64,000 nucleotides of DNA from Microbacterium mangrovi. GTDB lineage: Bacteria > Actinomycetota > Actinomycetes > Actinomycetales > Microbacteriaceae. The DNA lies in NCBI RefSeq assembly GCF_000802305.1, contig NZ_JTDK01000006.1:1-64000 (forward strand), in the 5' to 3' direction. A program made the translations under genes and the position numbers. Below, piece by piece: positions 25,417-34,168 of the stretch (the first letter of the stretch is position 1; every line of letters starts with the position of its first letter). The notes below the pieces were generated by a model. It searched no databases, was not told the origin of the DNA, and saw only the letters and a program-made list of their open reading frames with translations.

Positions 25417-25764
25417 GTGGTTGATTCGTCAGCGTGGGCGAGAACGCTGCTCGGCGCAGGTGTTCCCGGCAGTCAGGCGTGGTTCGTCTCTCGCGTGGTG
25501 CTTTCACTCGCCGCACTGGGAGCAGCCCTAGTCGCCTTGTACATCGTGGGCTGGTTCTTCTGAAACCCGCCGCCCGACGAGAGCGGGTATCTGCGCGCAC
25601 TGCACAAGAGCGACTCTGTGGTGTTCCTTGATCACACGGATCAGCAGATGGTCGCGATCGGCTATCGAATCTGCCGACTGATCGAGGATCCCAACGGTCC
25701 TTCCGATTTCAGCTACACCGGCATGGTCTCGACCTACGCCATGGAGCATCTCTGCTCGGACTAA
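25417..25764 (+). pseudogene. DUF732-like small membrane protein gene interrupted by one in-frame TGA
   Basis: From GTG 25417 the frame encodes 48 residues: a short N-terminus and one membrane helix (about 24-47) ending VGWFF, then TGA (25561-25563). The same frame stays open for 66 more codons to tandem stops TAA TAA at 25762, encoding a domain (YLRALHKSD, MVAIGYRICRLIEDPNG, VSTYAMEHLCSD) that resembles DUF732. A TGG-to-TGA change would explain it. Either this is a nonsense pseudogene, the TGA is read through, or the 48-residue membrane peptide is the product. No SECIS-like element was noticed. Confidence 0.6.
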
Positions 25765-25947
25765 TAATCGTCTCGGGCTCGGCAGCGTGGTGATGATGCC
25801 GAGCAGGGTGCCTGACTCGAGACGGGCGGCATACGCAGGAGGTTAGGCGCGGCATCCGATGGTCTTCTTGTGCTGTTCCCTCGAGCAGGCTAACCGGCGC
25901 CGAGATCGCGGACCGCGGCGCACGCTGAGCTGTGTTTGACTCTTGTC
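25765..25947. other. non-coding stretch, no gene seen
   Basis: These 183 bases have mixed composition and no convincing open frame with a ribosome-binding site or leaderless -10. A loose GCCGAG/CTCGGC hairpin could terminate the interrupted gene upstream. Confidence 0.4.
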
Positions 25948-26226
25948 GTGTCTCGACTCGATCCTCACCGCCGACGCACGCTTATTGTCGCGCTGATCCT
26001 CTCGGCGCTCGCGTTTGTCGGCTGGGCGGCGACCCGGGTGCTGATGTGGCAGGCCTTGACCGCCGGTGGGACGGCGGTGCGCTATTCGGATTCCGCGCCG
26101 CAGCCCGTCGACCCGTTCTTCGTGTCGAACATCGCCGGAGCGCTCACGTTCCTCGTGACCGTCGCCGCACTCTGCTCGGTCATCGTTCTTGCTTTCCAAT
26201 GGGCCCGCAGCAGACGCGTCCGGTGA
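25948..26226 (+). CDS. small two-helix membrane protein, 92 aa
   Basis: A 92-residue protein with two membrane segments (about 12-36 and 56-82) joined by a polar loop (GGTAVRYSDSAPQPVDPFF), and a basic C-terminus. The positive-inside rule puts both ends in the cytoplasm. The GTG at 25948 is taken as the start; a TTG at 25936 is possible. It lies in the stretch between the tRNA-Gly remnant and tRNA-Gly. Similar short proteins are common in Microbacterium; function is unknown. Confidence 0.55.
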   Translation: MSRLDPHRRRTLIVALILSALAFVGWAATRVLMWQALTAGGTAVRYSDSAPQPVDPFFVSNIAGALTFLVTVAALCSVIVLAFQWARSRRVR

Positions 26227-26326
26227 CAGCCATCGCCTGGCCGCATATCGTCGTCCGCCGTCGCGCCGGCGCTCAACCGAGTAGCCATGCATTGCTCGCG
26301 GTCAGCGGGCCGGGCCGGAGGGGCAG

Positions 26327-26400
26327 TGGAGGGGATGACGGGAATCGAACCCGCGTAATCAGTTTGGAAGACTGAGGCTCTACCATTGAGCTACATCCCC
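26327..26400 (-). tRNA. tRNA-Gly (anticodon TCC)
   Basis: On the minus strand, acceptor GGGGATG pairs with CATCCCC, with discriminator T and an encoded CCA. D stem GCTC/GAGC, anticodon loop CTTCCAA (TCC) and T loop TTCGATT fold well. It is 74 nt with CCA, 71 without. A partial copy of its 3' end lies about 0.96 kb to the left. Confidence 0.95.
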
Positions 26401-26424
26401 GTCGTCGCGTTTGCGACCTTCACG

Positions 26425-26490
26425 AGTGTAGTGGATGTTTCGGGCGCCGCTGACCGCGTGCAGGGGCGGTGCAGTCCTGTCGGCTAGACT
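26425..26490. promoter_or_regulatory. divergent tRNA promoters
   Basis: A minus-strand -10 TACACT (26425-26430) precedes tRNA-Gly and a plus-strand -10 TAGACT (26485-26490) precedes tRNA-Pro. Clear -35 boxes could not be assigned. A small GTCGC/GCGAC hairpin lies at 26404-26417 in the tRNA-Gly leader. Confidence 0.5.
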
Positions 26491-26526
26491 CTCTGTGGCC
26501 GTTTCGGCGCACTTCGTGTGCGCGCC

Positions 26527-26600
26527 CGGGGCGTAGCTCAGCTTGGTAGAGCGCCCGCTTTGGGAGCGGGAGGCCGCAGGTTCAAATCCTGTCGCCCCGA
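26527..26600 (+). tRNA. tRNA-Pro (anticodon TGG)
   Basis: Acceptor CGGGGCG pairs with CGCCCCG, discriminator A. Anticodon stem CCCGC/GCGGG encloses loop TTTGGGA with anticodon TGG, and the T loop is TTCAAAT. 74 nt, CCA not encoded. It lies upstream of tig, the common actinobacterial arrangement. Confidence 0.96.
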
Positions 26601-26678
26601 CGAACGGCCCCCAAAGACCCCAAAACCTTCAGCCGCCGTGCATGTATGTGCACGGAAACCAGAGGAGAACGAACAGGT

Positions 26679-28106
26679 ATGGTCACCAGCACCGTCGAGC
26701 AGCTGAGCCCCACTCGTGTGAAGCTGCACATCTCGGTCACGCCCGAGGACCTCAAGCCCAGCGTGACCCACGCGTACAAGCACATCGCCGAGGACATCCA
26801 GATCCCCGGCTTCCGCAAGGGCAAGGTGCCGCCGGCCATCATCGACCAGCGCGTCGGCCGCGGTGCGGTCATCGAGCACGCCGTGAACGAGGGCCTTGAC
26901 ACCTTCTTCCGCCAGGCCGTCACCGAGAACGAGGTCAAGATCGTCGGCCGCCCCAGCGCCGAGGTCGTCGAGTGGCCGAACGAGAAGGACTTCTCCGGCG
27001 ACCTCAAGGTCGAGGTCGAGGTGGATGTCCGTCCCGAGTTCGACCTGCCCGCCTACGAGGGCACGACCCTCACGATTGACGCCGTCCCGGTCGACGAGGC
27101 CGCCGTCGACGCCGAGCTCGACAGCCTGCGTGCCCGGTTCGGCACCCTGGTGCCCGTCGACCGTCCGGTCAAGACCGGCGACTTCGTCGAGCTCGACCTC
27201 GTCGCGACCATCGACGGCAACGAGATCGACCGCGCCGAGGGCGTCTCCTACGAGGTCGGCTCGGGCGAGCTGCTCGAGGGCATCGACGAGGCCATCGAGT
27301 CGCTGACCGCCGGTGAGGACACCACCTTCCGCTCGAAGCTCATCGGCGGCGAGCACGCCGGCGAAGAGGCCGAGGTCGCCGTGTCGGTCAAGAACGTCAA
27401 GGAGCGCGAGCTCGCCGACGCCGACGACGACTTCGCCCAGATCGCCAGCGAGTTCGACACGATCGCCGAGCTGCGTGACAGCCTCGCCGAGCGCGTCAAG
27501 GAGCAGGCATCCTTCTCGCAGGGCTCCGCCGCGCGCGACAAGTTCATCGACACGCTCATCGAGCAGGCCGACATCCCCGTGCCCGAGCAGCTCGTGCTCG
27601 ACGAGGTGCACCAGCACCTCGAGTCCGAGAACCGCCTGGAGGACGACGAGCACCGCGCCGAGGTGACCGAGGCCAGCGAGAAGCAGTTCCGCACGCAGAT
27701 GGTGCTCGACAAGCTCGCCGAGAAGCACACCGTCGACGTGTCGCAGGACGAGCTGACGCAGTACATCGTGCAGTCCGCCGCCCAGTACGGCATGGCCCCG
27801 CAGGACTTCGTCAACGCGCTCCAGCAGAACGGCCAGCTGCCGACCCTCGTCGGCGAGGTCGCCCGCAACAAGGCACTCGCCGTGGCGCTCGGCACCGTCA
27901 ACGTCGTCGACACCGACGGCAACGCGGTCGACATGAGCCGCTTCGTCGCCACCGAGGACGAAGCCGCCGACGAGGTCGTCGAAGAGGCCGAGGAGATCGC
28001 GGACGCCGCGTCCGAGGCCGACGAGATCGTCGCCGAAGAAGAGGCCAAGCCGGCCAAGAAGTCGCGCGCCAAGAAGGCTGCTGCGACCGAAGAGGCCGCG
28101 GAGTAA
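26679..28106 (+). CDS. tig: trigger factor (ribosome-associated chaperone and prolyl isomerase)
   Basis: A 475-residue trigger factor. The N-terminal ribosome-binding domain has the signature GFRKGKVPP (about 44-52), followed by an FKBP-type PPIase domain (about 155-240) and the helical substrate-binding domain. The last 45 residues are an acidic stretch followed by a Lys/Ala tail (KKSRAKKAA), common in actinobacteria. It binds near the peptide exit tunnel and assists nascent chains. The ATG has AGAGGAGAAC about 9 bases upstream. It ends at a strong hairpin. Confidence 0.96.
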   Translation: MVTSTVEQLSPTRVKLHISVTPEDLKPSVTHAYKHIAEDIQIPGFRKGKVPPAIIDQRVGRGAVIEHAVNEGLDTFFRQAVTENEVKIVGRPSAEVVEWPNEKDFSGDLKVEVEVDVRPEFDLPAYEGTTLTIDAVPVDEAAVDAELDSLRARFGTLVPVDRPVKTGDFVELDLVATIDGNEIDRAEGVSYEVGSGELLEGIDEAIESLTAGEDTTFRSKLIGGEHAGEEAEVAVSVKNVKERELADADDDFAQIASEFDTIAELRDSLAERVKEQASFSQGSAARDKFIDTLIEQADIPVPEQLVLDEVHQHLESENRLEDDEHRAEVTEASEKQFRTQMVLDKLAEKHTVDVSQDELTQYIVQSAAQYGMAPQDFVNALQQNGQLPTLVGEVARNKALAVALGTVNVVDTDGNAVDMSRFVATEDEAADEVVEEAEEIADAASEADEIVAEEEAKPAKKSRAKKAAATEEAAE

Positions 28107-28115
28107 TCCACACAT

Positions 28116-28151
28116 CCGAGGGGCGGATCGCTGCGGCGGTCCGCCCCTCGG
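28116..28151 (+). terminator. hairpin terminator after tig
   Basis: A perfect 12-bp stem (28116-28127 with 28140-28151) lies 9 bases after the tig stop; there is no U run. Confidence 0.8.
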
Positions 28152-28171
28152 CGTCTCCGGAAGGGGAGCGC

Positions 28172-28684
28172 ATGAGCGAGCAGTTCGACGACTGGCAGCG
28201 ACGCATCGACGCCGTCTGGGCGGATGCCGACCTCGACGACCAGGCCCGGATCGAGGCGATCGACGCCCTCGCGGACGAGCTCGGCGCGGAGCATCCGGTC
28301 GCGCTGTTCGAACGCGCCGGCGCTCGCGACAGCGCCGGCCACGAGGTGGATGCCGAACCGCTCTACCGCGCGGCCCTCGCGGCGGGACTCGACCCGCGCC
28401 GCCGCGTGCGGGCGACCATCCAGCTCGCGAGCACCATCCGCAACCTCGGCAAGACGGAGGAGGCGCTGGCGCTGCTGCGCGACGCGTACGCGGCCGGTGC
28501 GGATGCCGAACTCCACGACGAGGCATCCGCGTTCTACGCCCTCGCCCTCGCGAGCGCCGGCGATCCGACCCGCGGGCTGTCGATCGCGCTGCAGGCACTG
28601 GCGCCGCACCTGACGCTCTACACACGATCGGTCGGCGCCTACGCCCGCGAACTCGTCGCCCCCGACGAGGGTTCCATGCCGTGA
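28172..28684 (+). CDS. tetratricopeptide-repeat protein, 170 aa
   Basis: A 170-residue soluble all-helical protein. At least three TPR-like helix pairs are visible (HPVALFERAGARDSAG, EPLYRAALAAGLDP, VRATIQLASTIRNLGKTEEALALLRDA), matching the TPR_5/ATRP-type proteins found widely in actinobacteria. It probably mediates protein contacts; the partner is unknown. GGAAGGGGAGC lies just before the ATG. It sits between tig and clpP1, which may suggest a link with proteostasis, but nothing in the sequence proves it. Confidence 0.8.
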   Translation: MSEQFDDWQRRIDAVWADADLDDQARIEAIDALADELGAEHPVALFERAGARDSAGHEVDAEPLYRAALAAGLDPRRRVRATIQLASTIRNLGKTEEALALLRDAYAAGADAELHDEASAFYALALASAGDPTRGLSIALQALAPHLTLYTRSVGAYARELVAPDEGSMP

Positions 28685-28699
28685 CGGGCACGCCCGCTC

Positions 28700-28746
28700 T
28701 GCCCACGGCGAACACGGGCGGGTCGCGCCGGGCGCGCCGGTAGATT
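28700..28746 (+). promoter_or_regulatory. clpP1P2 promoter with candidate ClgR site
   Basis: TAGATT (28741-28746) is the -10, followed by a short leader and AGGAGC before the ATG. TGC-N5-GCGAAC at 28700-28713 reads GTTCGC-N5-GCA on the other strand, one base from the ClgR motif GTTCGC-N5-GCG that activates clp genes in actinobacteria, and it lies about 27 bp upstream of the -10 as expected for an activator. Confidence 0.5.
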
Positions 28747-28777
28747 CGAAGCCACGACCACGAACACAGGAGCTGCA

Positions 28778-29368
28778 ATGGCTGAACCCCTTGTCGCGAC
28801 GAGCGTCTTCGACAGACTGCTGAAGGACCGCATCATCTGGCTGGGATCAGAGGTGCGCGACGAGAACGCGAACGAGATCTGCGCGAAGATCCTTCTTCTC
28901 GCTGCCGAGGATTCCGCGAAGGACATCTATCTCTACATCAACTCGCCCGGCGGCTCGATCACCGCGGGCATGGCGATCTACGACACCATGCAGTTCGTCC
29001 CGAACGACATCGTGACCGTCGGGATCGGCATGGCGGCGTCCATGGGTCAGTTGCTGCTGACCGCCGGTGCCGAGGGCAAGCGCTACATCACGCCGAACGC
29101 GCGCGTGCTGCTGCACCAGCCCCACGGCGGCTTCGGCGGCACCGCGAGCGACATCCAGACGCAGGCGCAGCTGATCCTCGACATGAAGAAGCGCCTGGCC
29201 GAGATCACCGCGAAGCGCACCGGCAAGACCGTCGAGCAGATCAACGCCGACGGCGACCGCGACCGCTGGTTCAGCGCCGACGAGGCCCTCGCCTACGGGT
29301 TCGTCGATCACATCCGCGAGTCGGCCTCCGACGTCATCGGCGGCGGCGGCACCGAGCAGTCGAACTGA
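28778..29368 (+). CDS. clpP1: ATP-dependent Clp protease proteolytic subunit 1
   Basis: A 196-residue ClpP with the full catalytic triad: Ser88 (GMAASMGQ), His113 (LLHQPHGG) and Asp162 (DRDRW). It forms heptameric rings and, in actinobacteria, mixed ClpP1-ClpP2 barrels that work with ClpX or ClpC1. The N-terminus is short, so little or no propeptide is expected. It is 17 bases upstream of clpP2. Confidence 0.97.
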   Translation: MAEPLVATSVFDRLLKDRIIWLGSEVRDENANEICAKILLLAAEDSAKDIYLYINSPGGSITAGMAIYDTMQFVPNDIVTVGIGMAASMGQLLLTAGAEGKRYITPNARVLLHQPHGGFGGTASDIQTQAQLILDMKKRLAEITAKRTGKTVEQINADGDRDRWFSADEALAYGFVDHIRESASDVIGGGGTEQSN

Positions 29369-29385
29369 GGGTTGGGAACACAGAC

Positions 29386-30066
29386 ATGGAAATGAACATC
29401 CCCGCTTCCGGCCTGCGTTCGCCGCAGGGCCTGCAGATGCCCGGCAGCCGCTACGTGCTGCCGCAGTTCGAAGAGCGCACCGCCTACGGCTACAAGCGCC
29501 AGGACCCGTACAACAAGCTGTTCGAAGACCGCGTGATCTTCCTCGGCGTGCAGGTGGACGACGCGTCCGCCGACGACGTCATGGCGCAGCTGCTCGTGCT
29601 CGAGTCGCAGGACCCCGACCGCGACATCATCATGTACATCAACTCGCCCGGTGGCTCGTTCACGGCGATGACGGCCATCTACGACACGATGCAGTATGTG
29701 TCGCCGCAGATCCAGACCGTCGTGCTCGGCCAGGCGGCCTCGGCCGCGGCGGTGCTGCTCGCGGCCGGCGCTCCCGGCAAGCGACTGGCGCTCCCGAACG
29801 CCCGCATCCTCATCCACCAGCCCGCCGTCGGCGAGGCCGGCCAGGGGCAGGCATCCGACATCGAGATCCAGGCGAACGAGATCATGCGCATGCGCACGTG
29901 GCTCGAAGAGACGCTGTCGCGTCACTCGAACCGCACGCAGGAGCAGGTGAACAAGGACATCGACCGCGACAACATCCTGTCGGCCGCCGAAGCCGTCGAG
30001 TACGGCCTGGTCGACCAGGTGCTGACCACCCGCAAGCGCGGAGGCCTGCCGGCCCTCGGCGCGTGA
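29386..30066 (+). CDS. clpP2: ATP-dependent Clp protease proteolytic subunit 2
   Basis: A 226-residue ClpP paralogue with Ser119 (GQAASA), His144 (LIHQPAV) and Asp195 (DIDRDN). Its N-terminus is about 30 residues longer than that of ClpP1 and is probably processed. It pairs with ClpP1 in one operon, and both rings are normally needed for activity in actinobacteria. It ends just before a long hairpin that separates it from clpX. Confidence 0.97.
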   Translation: MEMNIPASGLRSPQGLQMPGSRYVLPQFEERTAYGYKRQDPYNKLFEDRVIFLGVQVDDASADDVMAQLLVLESQDPDRDIIMYINSPGGSFTAMTAIYDTMQYVSPQIQTVVLGQAASAAAVLLAAGAPGKRLALPNARILIHQPAVGEAGQGQASDIEIQANEIMRMRTWLEETLSRHSNRTQEQVNKDIDRDNILSAAEAVEYGLVDQVLTTRKRGGLPALGA

Positions 30067-30074
30067 GCGGACTC

Positions 30075-30123
30075 CGGATGCCCCGCGGCACAGTGCATCA
30101 CGCACGGTGCCGCGGGGCATCCG
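30075..30123 (+). terminator. long hairpin between clpP2 and clpX
   Basis: A perfect 17-bp stem (30075-30091 with 30107-30123) is extended after a one-base internal mismatch by GTGC/GCAC (93-96 with 102-105). It starts 9 bases after the clpP2 stop. With a separate clpX -10 downstream it is probably a terminator or attenuator, not a coding feature. Confidence 0.75.
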
Positions 30124-30196
30124 CCGTCCGGGCGGCCTCCCATGACGCGACACGACACGTGACAGACAGATCCGCCCGGATGTCCGAGGCCTCGAT

Positions 30197-30202
30197 TAGG
30201 CT
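30197..30202 (+). promoter_or_regulatory. -10 element of clpX (TAGGCT)
   Basis: TAGGCT lies 51 bases before the clpX ATG. A leader of about 40 bases contains the strong ribosome-binding site AAGGAGGAG, so clpX, unlike many genes here, has a normal leader. Confidence 0.5.
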
Positions 30203-30252
30203 CGGAACCACGAGCGGCCCCCGCGGCCGCCACTCGACGAAGGAGGAGCTGC

Positions 30253-31521
30253 ATGGCACGCATCGGTGAAGGCGCCGACCTGTTCAAATGCTCCTTCTGC
30301 GGCAAGAGCCAGAAGCAGGTGCAGCAGCTGATCGCCGGCCCCGGCGTGTACATCTGCGACGAATGCGTCGAGCTGTGCAACGAGATCATCGAGGAGCGCA
30401 TGGCCGAGTCCGGCCCGGGCGAGATCTCCGAGGTCGATCTGCCCAAGCCCCGCGAGATCTTCTCGTTCCTCGAGGAGTACGTCGTCGGACAAGAAGACGC
30501 GAAGCGCGCCCTGTCCGTCGCCGTCTACAACCACTACAAGCGGGTCCGTGCCCGCGGAACCCTCCAGACAGCCGAGCAGCGCGCCGACGAGGTCGAGATC
30601 GCGAAGAGCAACATCCTCATGCTCGGCCCCACGGGCTGTGGCAAGACGTACCTCGCGCAGACGCTCGCCAAGAAGCTCAACGTCCCGTTCGCCGTCGCCG
30701 ATGCGACCGCCCTCACCGAGGCGGGGTACGTCGGCGAAGACGTCGAGAACATCCTGCTCAAGCTTCTGCAGGCGGCCGACTTCGACACCAAGCGCGCCGA
30801 GACCGGCATCATCTACATCGACGAGGTCGACAAGATCGCCCGCAAAGCCGAGAACCCCTCGATCACCCGCGACGTCTCGGGCGAGGGCGTGCAGCAGGCG
30901 CTGCTGAAGATCCTCGAGGGCACGGTCGCGTCCGTTCCGCCCCAGGGCGGCCGCAAGCACCCCCACCAGGAATTCATCCAGATCGACACGACGAACGTGC
31001 TGTTCATCGTCGCGGGTGCGTTCGCCGGCCTCGAAGACATCATCTCGTCGCGGGTCGGAAAGCACGGCGTCGGATTCGGCGCCTCGCTGCACCGCAAAGA
31101 CGAAGACCAGAACCTGTTCAGCGAGGTGCAGCCCGAAGACCTGCACAAGTTCGGCCTGATCCCGGAGTTCATCGGCCGGCTCCCGGTCGTGGCATCCGTG
31201 TCGCCGCTCGACCGCGCCGCGCTCATCGACATCCTCACCGGCCCGAAGAACGCGCTCGTCAAGCAGTACCAGCGGATGTTCCAGCTCGACGACGTCGAGC
31301 TCGAGTTCGACGACGAGGCCCTCGAGGCGATCGCCGACCTCGCGGTTGCACGCAAGACCGGTGCTCGCGGGCTGCGGGCCATCCTCGAAGACGTCCTCGG
31401 GCCGATCATGTTCGAGATCCCCTCGACCGAGGACGTCGACAAGGTCATCGTGACGCGGGCGGCCGTCGAGACCGGCGCCGCGCCGACCCTGGTGCTGCGC
31501 CAGAAGCGCAAGAGCGCCTGA
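30253..31521 (+). CDS. clpX: ATP-dependent Clp protease ATP-binding subunit ClpX
   Basis: A 422-residue AAA+ unfoldase. The N-terminal zinc domain has CSFCG (C-x2-C) and CDECVELC. The ATPase domain has Walker A GPTGCGKT, Walker [10 protein letters not shown], the pore loop GYVG and a sensor region with the C-terminal D2 small domain. It delivers substrates to ClpP1P2. It has its own promoter downstream of the clpP2 hairpin. A hairpin follows its stop codon. Confidence 0.97.
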   Translation: MARIGEGADLFKCSFCGKSQKQVQQLIAGPGVYICDECVELCNEIIEERMAESGPGEISEVDLPKPREIFSFLEEYVVGQEDAKRALSVAVYNHYKRVRARGTLQTAEQRADEVEIAKSNILMLGPTGCGKTYLAQTLAKKLNVPFAVADATALTEAGYVGEDVENILLKLLQAADFDTKRAETGIIYIDEVDKIARKAENPSITRDVSGEGVQQALLKILEGTVASVPPQGGRKHPHQEFIQIDTTNVLFIVAGAFAGLEDIISSRVGKHGVGFGASLHRKDEDQNLFSEVQPEDLHKFGLIPEFIGRLPVVASVSPLDRAALIDILTGPKNALVKQYQRMFQLDDVELEFDDEALEAIADLAVARKTGARGLRAILEDVLGPIMFEIPSTEDVDKVIVTRAAVETGAAPTLVLRQKRKSA

Positions 31522-31553
31522 CGCGCGGATCAGCGGCGGATCTTTTCCGCGCG
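31522..31553 (+). terminator. hairpin after clpX
   Basis: CGCGCGGA (31522-31529) pairs with TCCGCGCG (31546-31553), with a TTTT just inside the 3' arm and a 16-nt loop. A modest terminator candidate directly after the stop. Confidence 0.5.
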
Positions 31554-31565
31554 GGGGAGCGGCCG

Positions 31566-31571
31566 TAGAGT
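31566..31571 (+). promoter_or_regulatory. -10 element of the beta-glucosidase gene (TAGAGT)
   Basis: TAGAGT is 6 bases upstream of the ATG at 31578; leaderless geometry, no Shine-Dalgarno sequence. Confidence 0.5.
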
Positions 31572-31577
31572 CGCTCC

Positions 31578-32927
31578 ATGACGAATCCCGAACTGCGCTC
31601 ACCTGCACTGAAGCAGCTGCGCTGGGCCACGGCGACCGCCGCCTTCCAGATTGAAGGATCCCGAACAGCCGACGGACGCGGACGGTCCATCTGGGACGAC
31701 GTGGTCGAGACGCCGGGCGCGATCAAGGATGCCACGACCGCCGATCCCGCTGCAGACTCGTACCGGAGAGCAGACGACGACGTCGCACTCCTGCAGGGGC
31801 TCGACGTCGACAGCTACCGATTCGGGATCTCCTGGGTGCGGGTGCAGCCGGACGGCACGGGACCCGCAAATCGTGCCGGACTCGACTACTACGACCGGCT
31901 CGTGGACGCGCTGCTCGCCGCGGGCGTTCGACCGTTCCCGACCCTCTACCACTGGGATCTGCCGGTCGCGCTGGAAGAGCGCGGCGGGTGGCTCGACCGG
32001 GACACGGCGACCCGGTTCGCCGACTACGCGGGGCTCGTCGGCGACCGGCTGGGCGACCGAGTGACCGACTGGTACACGATCAACGAGCCCGCGATGACGA
32101 CGCTCCAGGGGTACGGGATCGGCACCCTCGCGCCGCTCAAGCAGCTGCTGTTCGGGGCTCTTCCGACCGTCCATCATCAGCTCCTCGCACACGCACTCGC
32201 GGCACGGGCGCTGCGGGCGCGTGGTGCGCAGGGGGTCGGCATCGTGAACAACCACACGCAGGTGCGCCCCCTGCGAGACGCGGCGGAAGACCATCAGGCT
32301 GCGGCCGTCTACGACCTGCTGCACAACCGCATCTTCGCCGACCCGCTGCTGGGCGACGGCTACCCTGATCTTGAAGCGCTCGGCCTGCCGCCCATGCCGG
32401 TGCGCGACGGCGACCTCGAGCTGATCGGTTCGCCACAGGACTTCTACGGCGTCAACTTCTACAACCCGACGACGGTGACGGCCGCCCCCGACGGCAGCCC
32501 GCTGCCGTTCGACATCGTGCCCACCCCCGGCGCCCCGACCACCGGCTTCGGCCCGGACTGGCCGATCGTCCCCGAGGCGCTCACCGGGCTGCTCGTGGAC
32601 CTGAAGCGCCGCTACGCCGAGCGGATGCCGCCCGTGCACATCACCGAGAACGGGGCGTCCTTTCCAGAGCCGGATGCCGCCGACCGCGTCCAGGACGACG
32701 AGCGGATCTCGTACCTGGCCGGCCACATCGGGGCGGTCGCCGCCGCGATCGAGGGCGGGGTGGACGTGCGCGAGTACACGGTGTGGTCGCTGATGGACAA
32801 CTTCGAATGGCTCGAGGGATACACTCAGCGGTTCGGGCTCGTCCACGTCGACTTCGCGACGGGGGAACGCACGCCCAAGGCATCCTACGACTGGTACCGC
32901 GACCTCATCGCGGCATCCCGCGCATGA
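31578..32927 (+). CDS. bglB: family 1 glycoside hydrolase (beta-glucosidase)
   Basis: A 449-residue GH1 enzyme of standard length. The acid/base Glu170 is in TINEPAM and the nucleophile Glu357 in ITENG; the N-terminal sugar-binding AAFQIEGS and the C-terminal WSLMDNFEW are intact. No signal peptide, so it acts on sugars already taken up. It overlaps the start of the transporter gene by 4 bases (ATGA), which suggests the pair imports and cleaves a beta-glucoside. The true sugar (gluco, galacto or other) cannot be told. Confidence 0.93.
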   Translation: MTNPELRSPALKQLRWATATAAFQIEGSRTADGRGRSIWDDVVETPGAIKDATTADPAADSYRRADDDVALLQGLDVDSYRFGISWVRVQPDGTGPANRAGLDYYDRLVDALLAAGVRPFPTLYHWDLPVALEERGGWLDRDTATRFADYAGLVGDRLGDRVTDWYTINEPAMTTLQGYGIGTLAPLKQLLFGALPTVHHQLLAHALAARALRARGAQGVGIVNNHTQVRPLRDAAEDHQAAAVYDLLHNRIFADPLLGDGYPDLEALGLPPMPVRDGDLELIGSPQDFYGVNFYNPTTVTAAPDGSPLPFDIVPTPGAPTTGFGPDWPIVPEALTGLLVDLKRRYAERMPPVHITENGASFPEPDAADRVQDDERISYLAGHIGAVAAAIEGGVDVREYTVWSLMDNFEWLEGYTQRFGLVHVDFATGERTPKASYDWYRDLIAASRA

Positions 32928-34162
32928 CCGGAGCGTCGCCGCGCACGGTCGGCACACGCTGGTTCGTCCTCTTCACGCTCGCGTGGCTGGCGATCTGGAC
33001 GGTGCAGCTCACTCCGGTGCAGCTGCTGCTGCCCACGCAGCTGAACACGGCGACCAGCACCACCGGCACGTGGGTCGCCGGCGTGGTCTACTCGGGCGTC
33101 GTCCTCGGCGTGGGCGGCCTCGCGGGGGTGATCGCGGGGCCCGTCTCCGGCATGCTGTCGGACCGCACCCGCACCCGGTGGGGTCGGCGCCGGCCCTGGG
33201 CGATCGGCGCGAGTGTGTGGACGGGCCTCTGCCTGGTCGTCGCCGGGCTGGTGCACGGCCCCTGGCCGATCGGTCTCGCCTGGACCGGCGTCTCGGTCGG
33301 CGTCGCCGTGGCATCCGCCGCGTTCACCGCGCTCATCGCCGATCAGCTCCCCGAATCGCAGCGCGGGGCGGCATCCGCATCCGCGAGCTCGTCGCAGGCC
33401 GTCGGCATCGTGCTGGGCGTGGGCGCCGTCGTGCTGCTCGGGCTGTCGATCTTCGCGGGCTATCTCGTTCTGGCGCTGTTCATCGCGTTCGTCGGAACGC
33501 TGGCCGCGCTGCTGCTGCCCGACCCGCCCGTCGCCACCGGCCCGACACGCGACGAACGGCGGCTGCCGTGGGTCGCGCTCGGGCATCGTGACTTCGCGTG
33601 GGTCGTCTGGGGTCGGTTCGTGACCAACGTCGGAAACGCCCTACCGACGACCCTGTTCCTCTTCTTCCTCATGTACGGGCTCGGCGAGCGGGAGGCGGAG
33701 GCACAGGACAACCTGCTGCTGGTGATCGTCGTCTACACGATCTTCGTCGTGGCCGCCTCGGTGCTCGCCGGCTGGTGGTCGGACCGCACCGGCCGTCGAC
33801 GCGTTCTCACAATGGCGTCGGCGGTGGTGCAGGCCGCGGCGGCGGTCGTGATCGTGGTCGCTCCGAGTCTCACCACGACCATGGTGGCGGCAGCCGTGCT
33901 GGGAGCCGGCTACGGGGCGTTCTCGACGGTGGGCCTGGCGTTCGCCACCGACCTGCTGCCGTTCCCGGACGATCACGCCCGCGACCTGGGGCTCGTCAAC
34001 GTGAGCGCGGCGCTCGGCCAGCTCGTCGGCCCACTCGTCGGTGCGACGCTCGTGGCGCTCGTCGGCGGCTTCTGGCTGCTCCTGATCGTCAGCGCGGTGC
34101 TGTCCGTGGTCGGCGCGGGGATGTCGGGCGTGGCGCGGGAGCGGGTCCGTGCCACGCCCTGA
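32924..34162 (+). CDS. MFS sugar transporter (GPH-like)
   Basis: A 412-residue major facilitator protein with about 12 membrane helices. The motif DRTRTRWGRRRPW after helix 2 resembles the GPH (glycoside-pentoside-hexuronide) cation symporters, and a second DRTGRRR follows helix 8. Its ATG overlaps the stop of the GH1 gene, so the two are translationally coupled and it probably imports the beta-glucoside cleaved by that enzyme. It is convergent with the M3 peptidase gene, 6 bases apart. Confidence 0.88.
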   Translation: MTGASPRTVGTRWFVLFTLAWLAIWTVQLTPVQLLLPTQLNTATSTTGTWVAGVVYSGVVLGVGGLAGVIAGPVSGMLSDRTRTRWGRRRPWAIGASVWTGLCLVVAGLVHGPWPIGLAWTGVSVGVAVASAAFTALIADQLPESQRGAASASASSSQAVGIVLGVGAVVLLGLSIFAGYLVLALFIAFVGTLAALLLPDPPVATGPTRDERRLPWVALGHRDFAWVVWGRFVTNVGNALPTTLFLFFLMYGLGEREAEAQDNLLLVIVVYTIFVVAASVLAGWWSDRTGRRRVLTMASAVVQAAAAVVIVVAPSLTTTMVAAAVLGAGYGAFSTVGLAFATDLLPFPDDHARDLGLVNVSAALGQLVGPLVGATLVALVGGFWLLLIVSAVLSVVGAGMSGVARERVRATP

Positions 34163-34168
34163 CATCGC

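Noticed and set aside
25561..25563. TGA as selenocysteine codon
   Set aside because: No bacterial SECIS-like hairpin was noticed right after it, the family is not a selenoprotein, and no Sel genes are visible; nonsense mutation is simpler.
25843..26292. 149-codon minus-strand frame in the tRNA-Gly interval
   Set aside because: Arg/Gly/His-rich, antisense to the two-helix membrane protein, no ribosome-binding site or -10.
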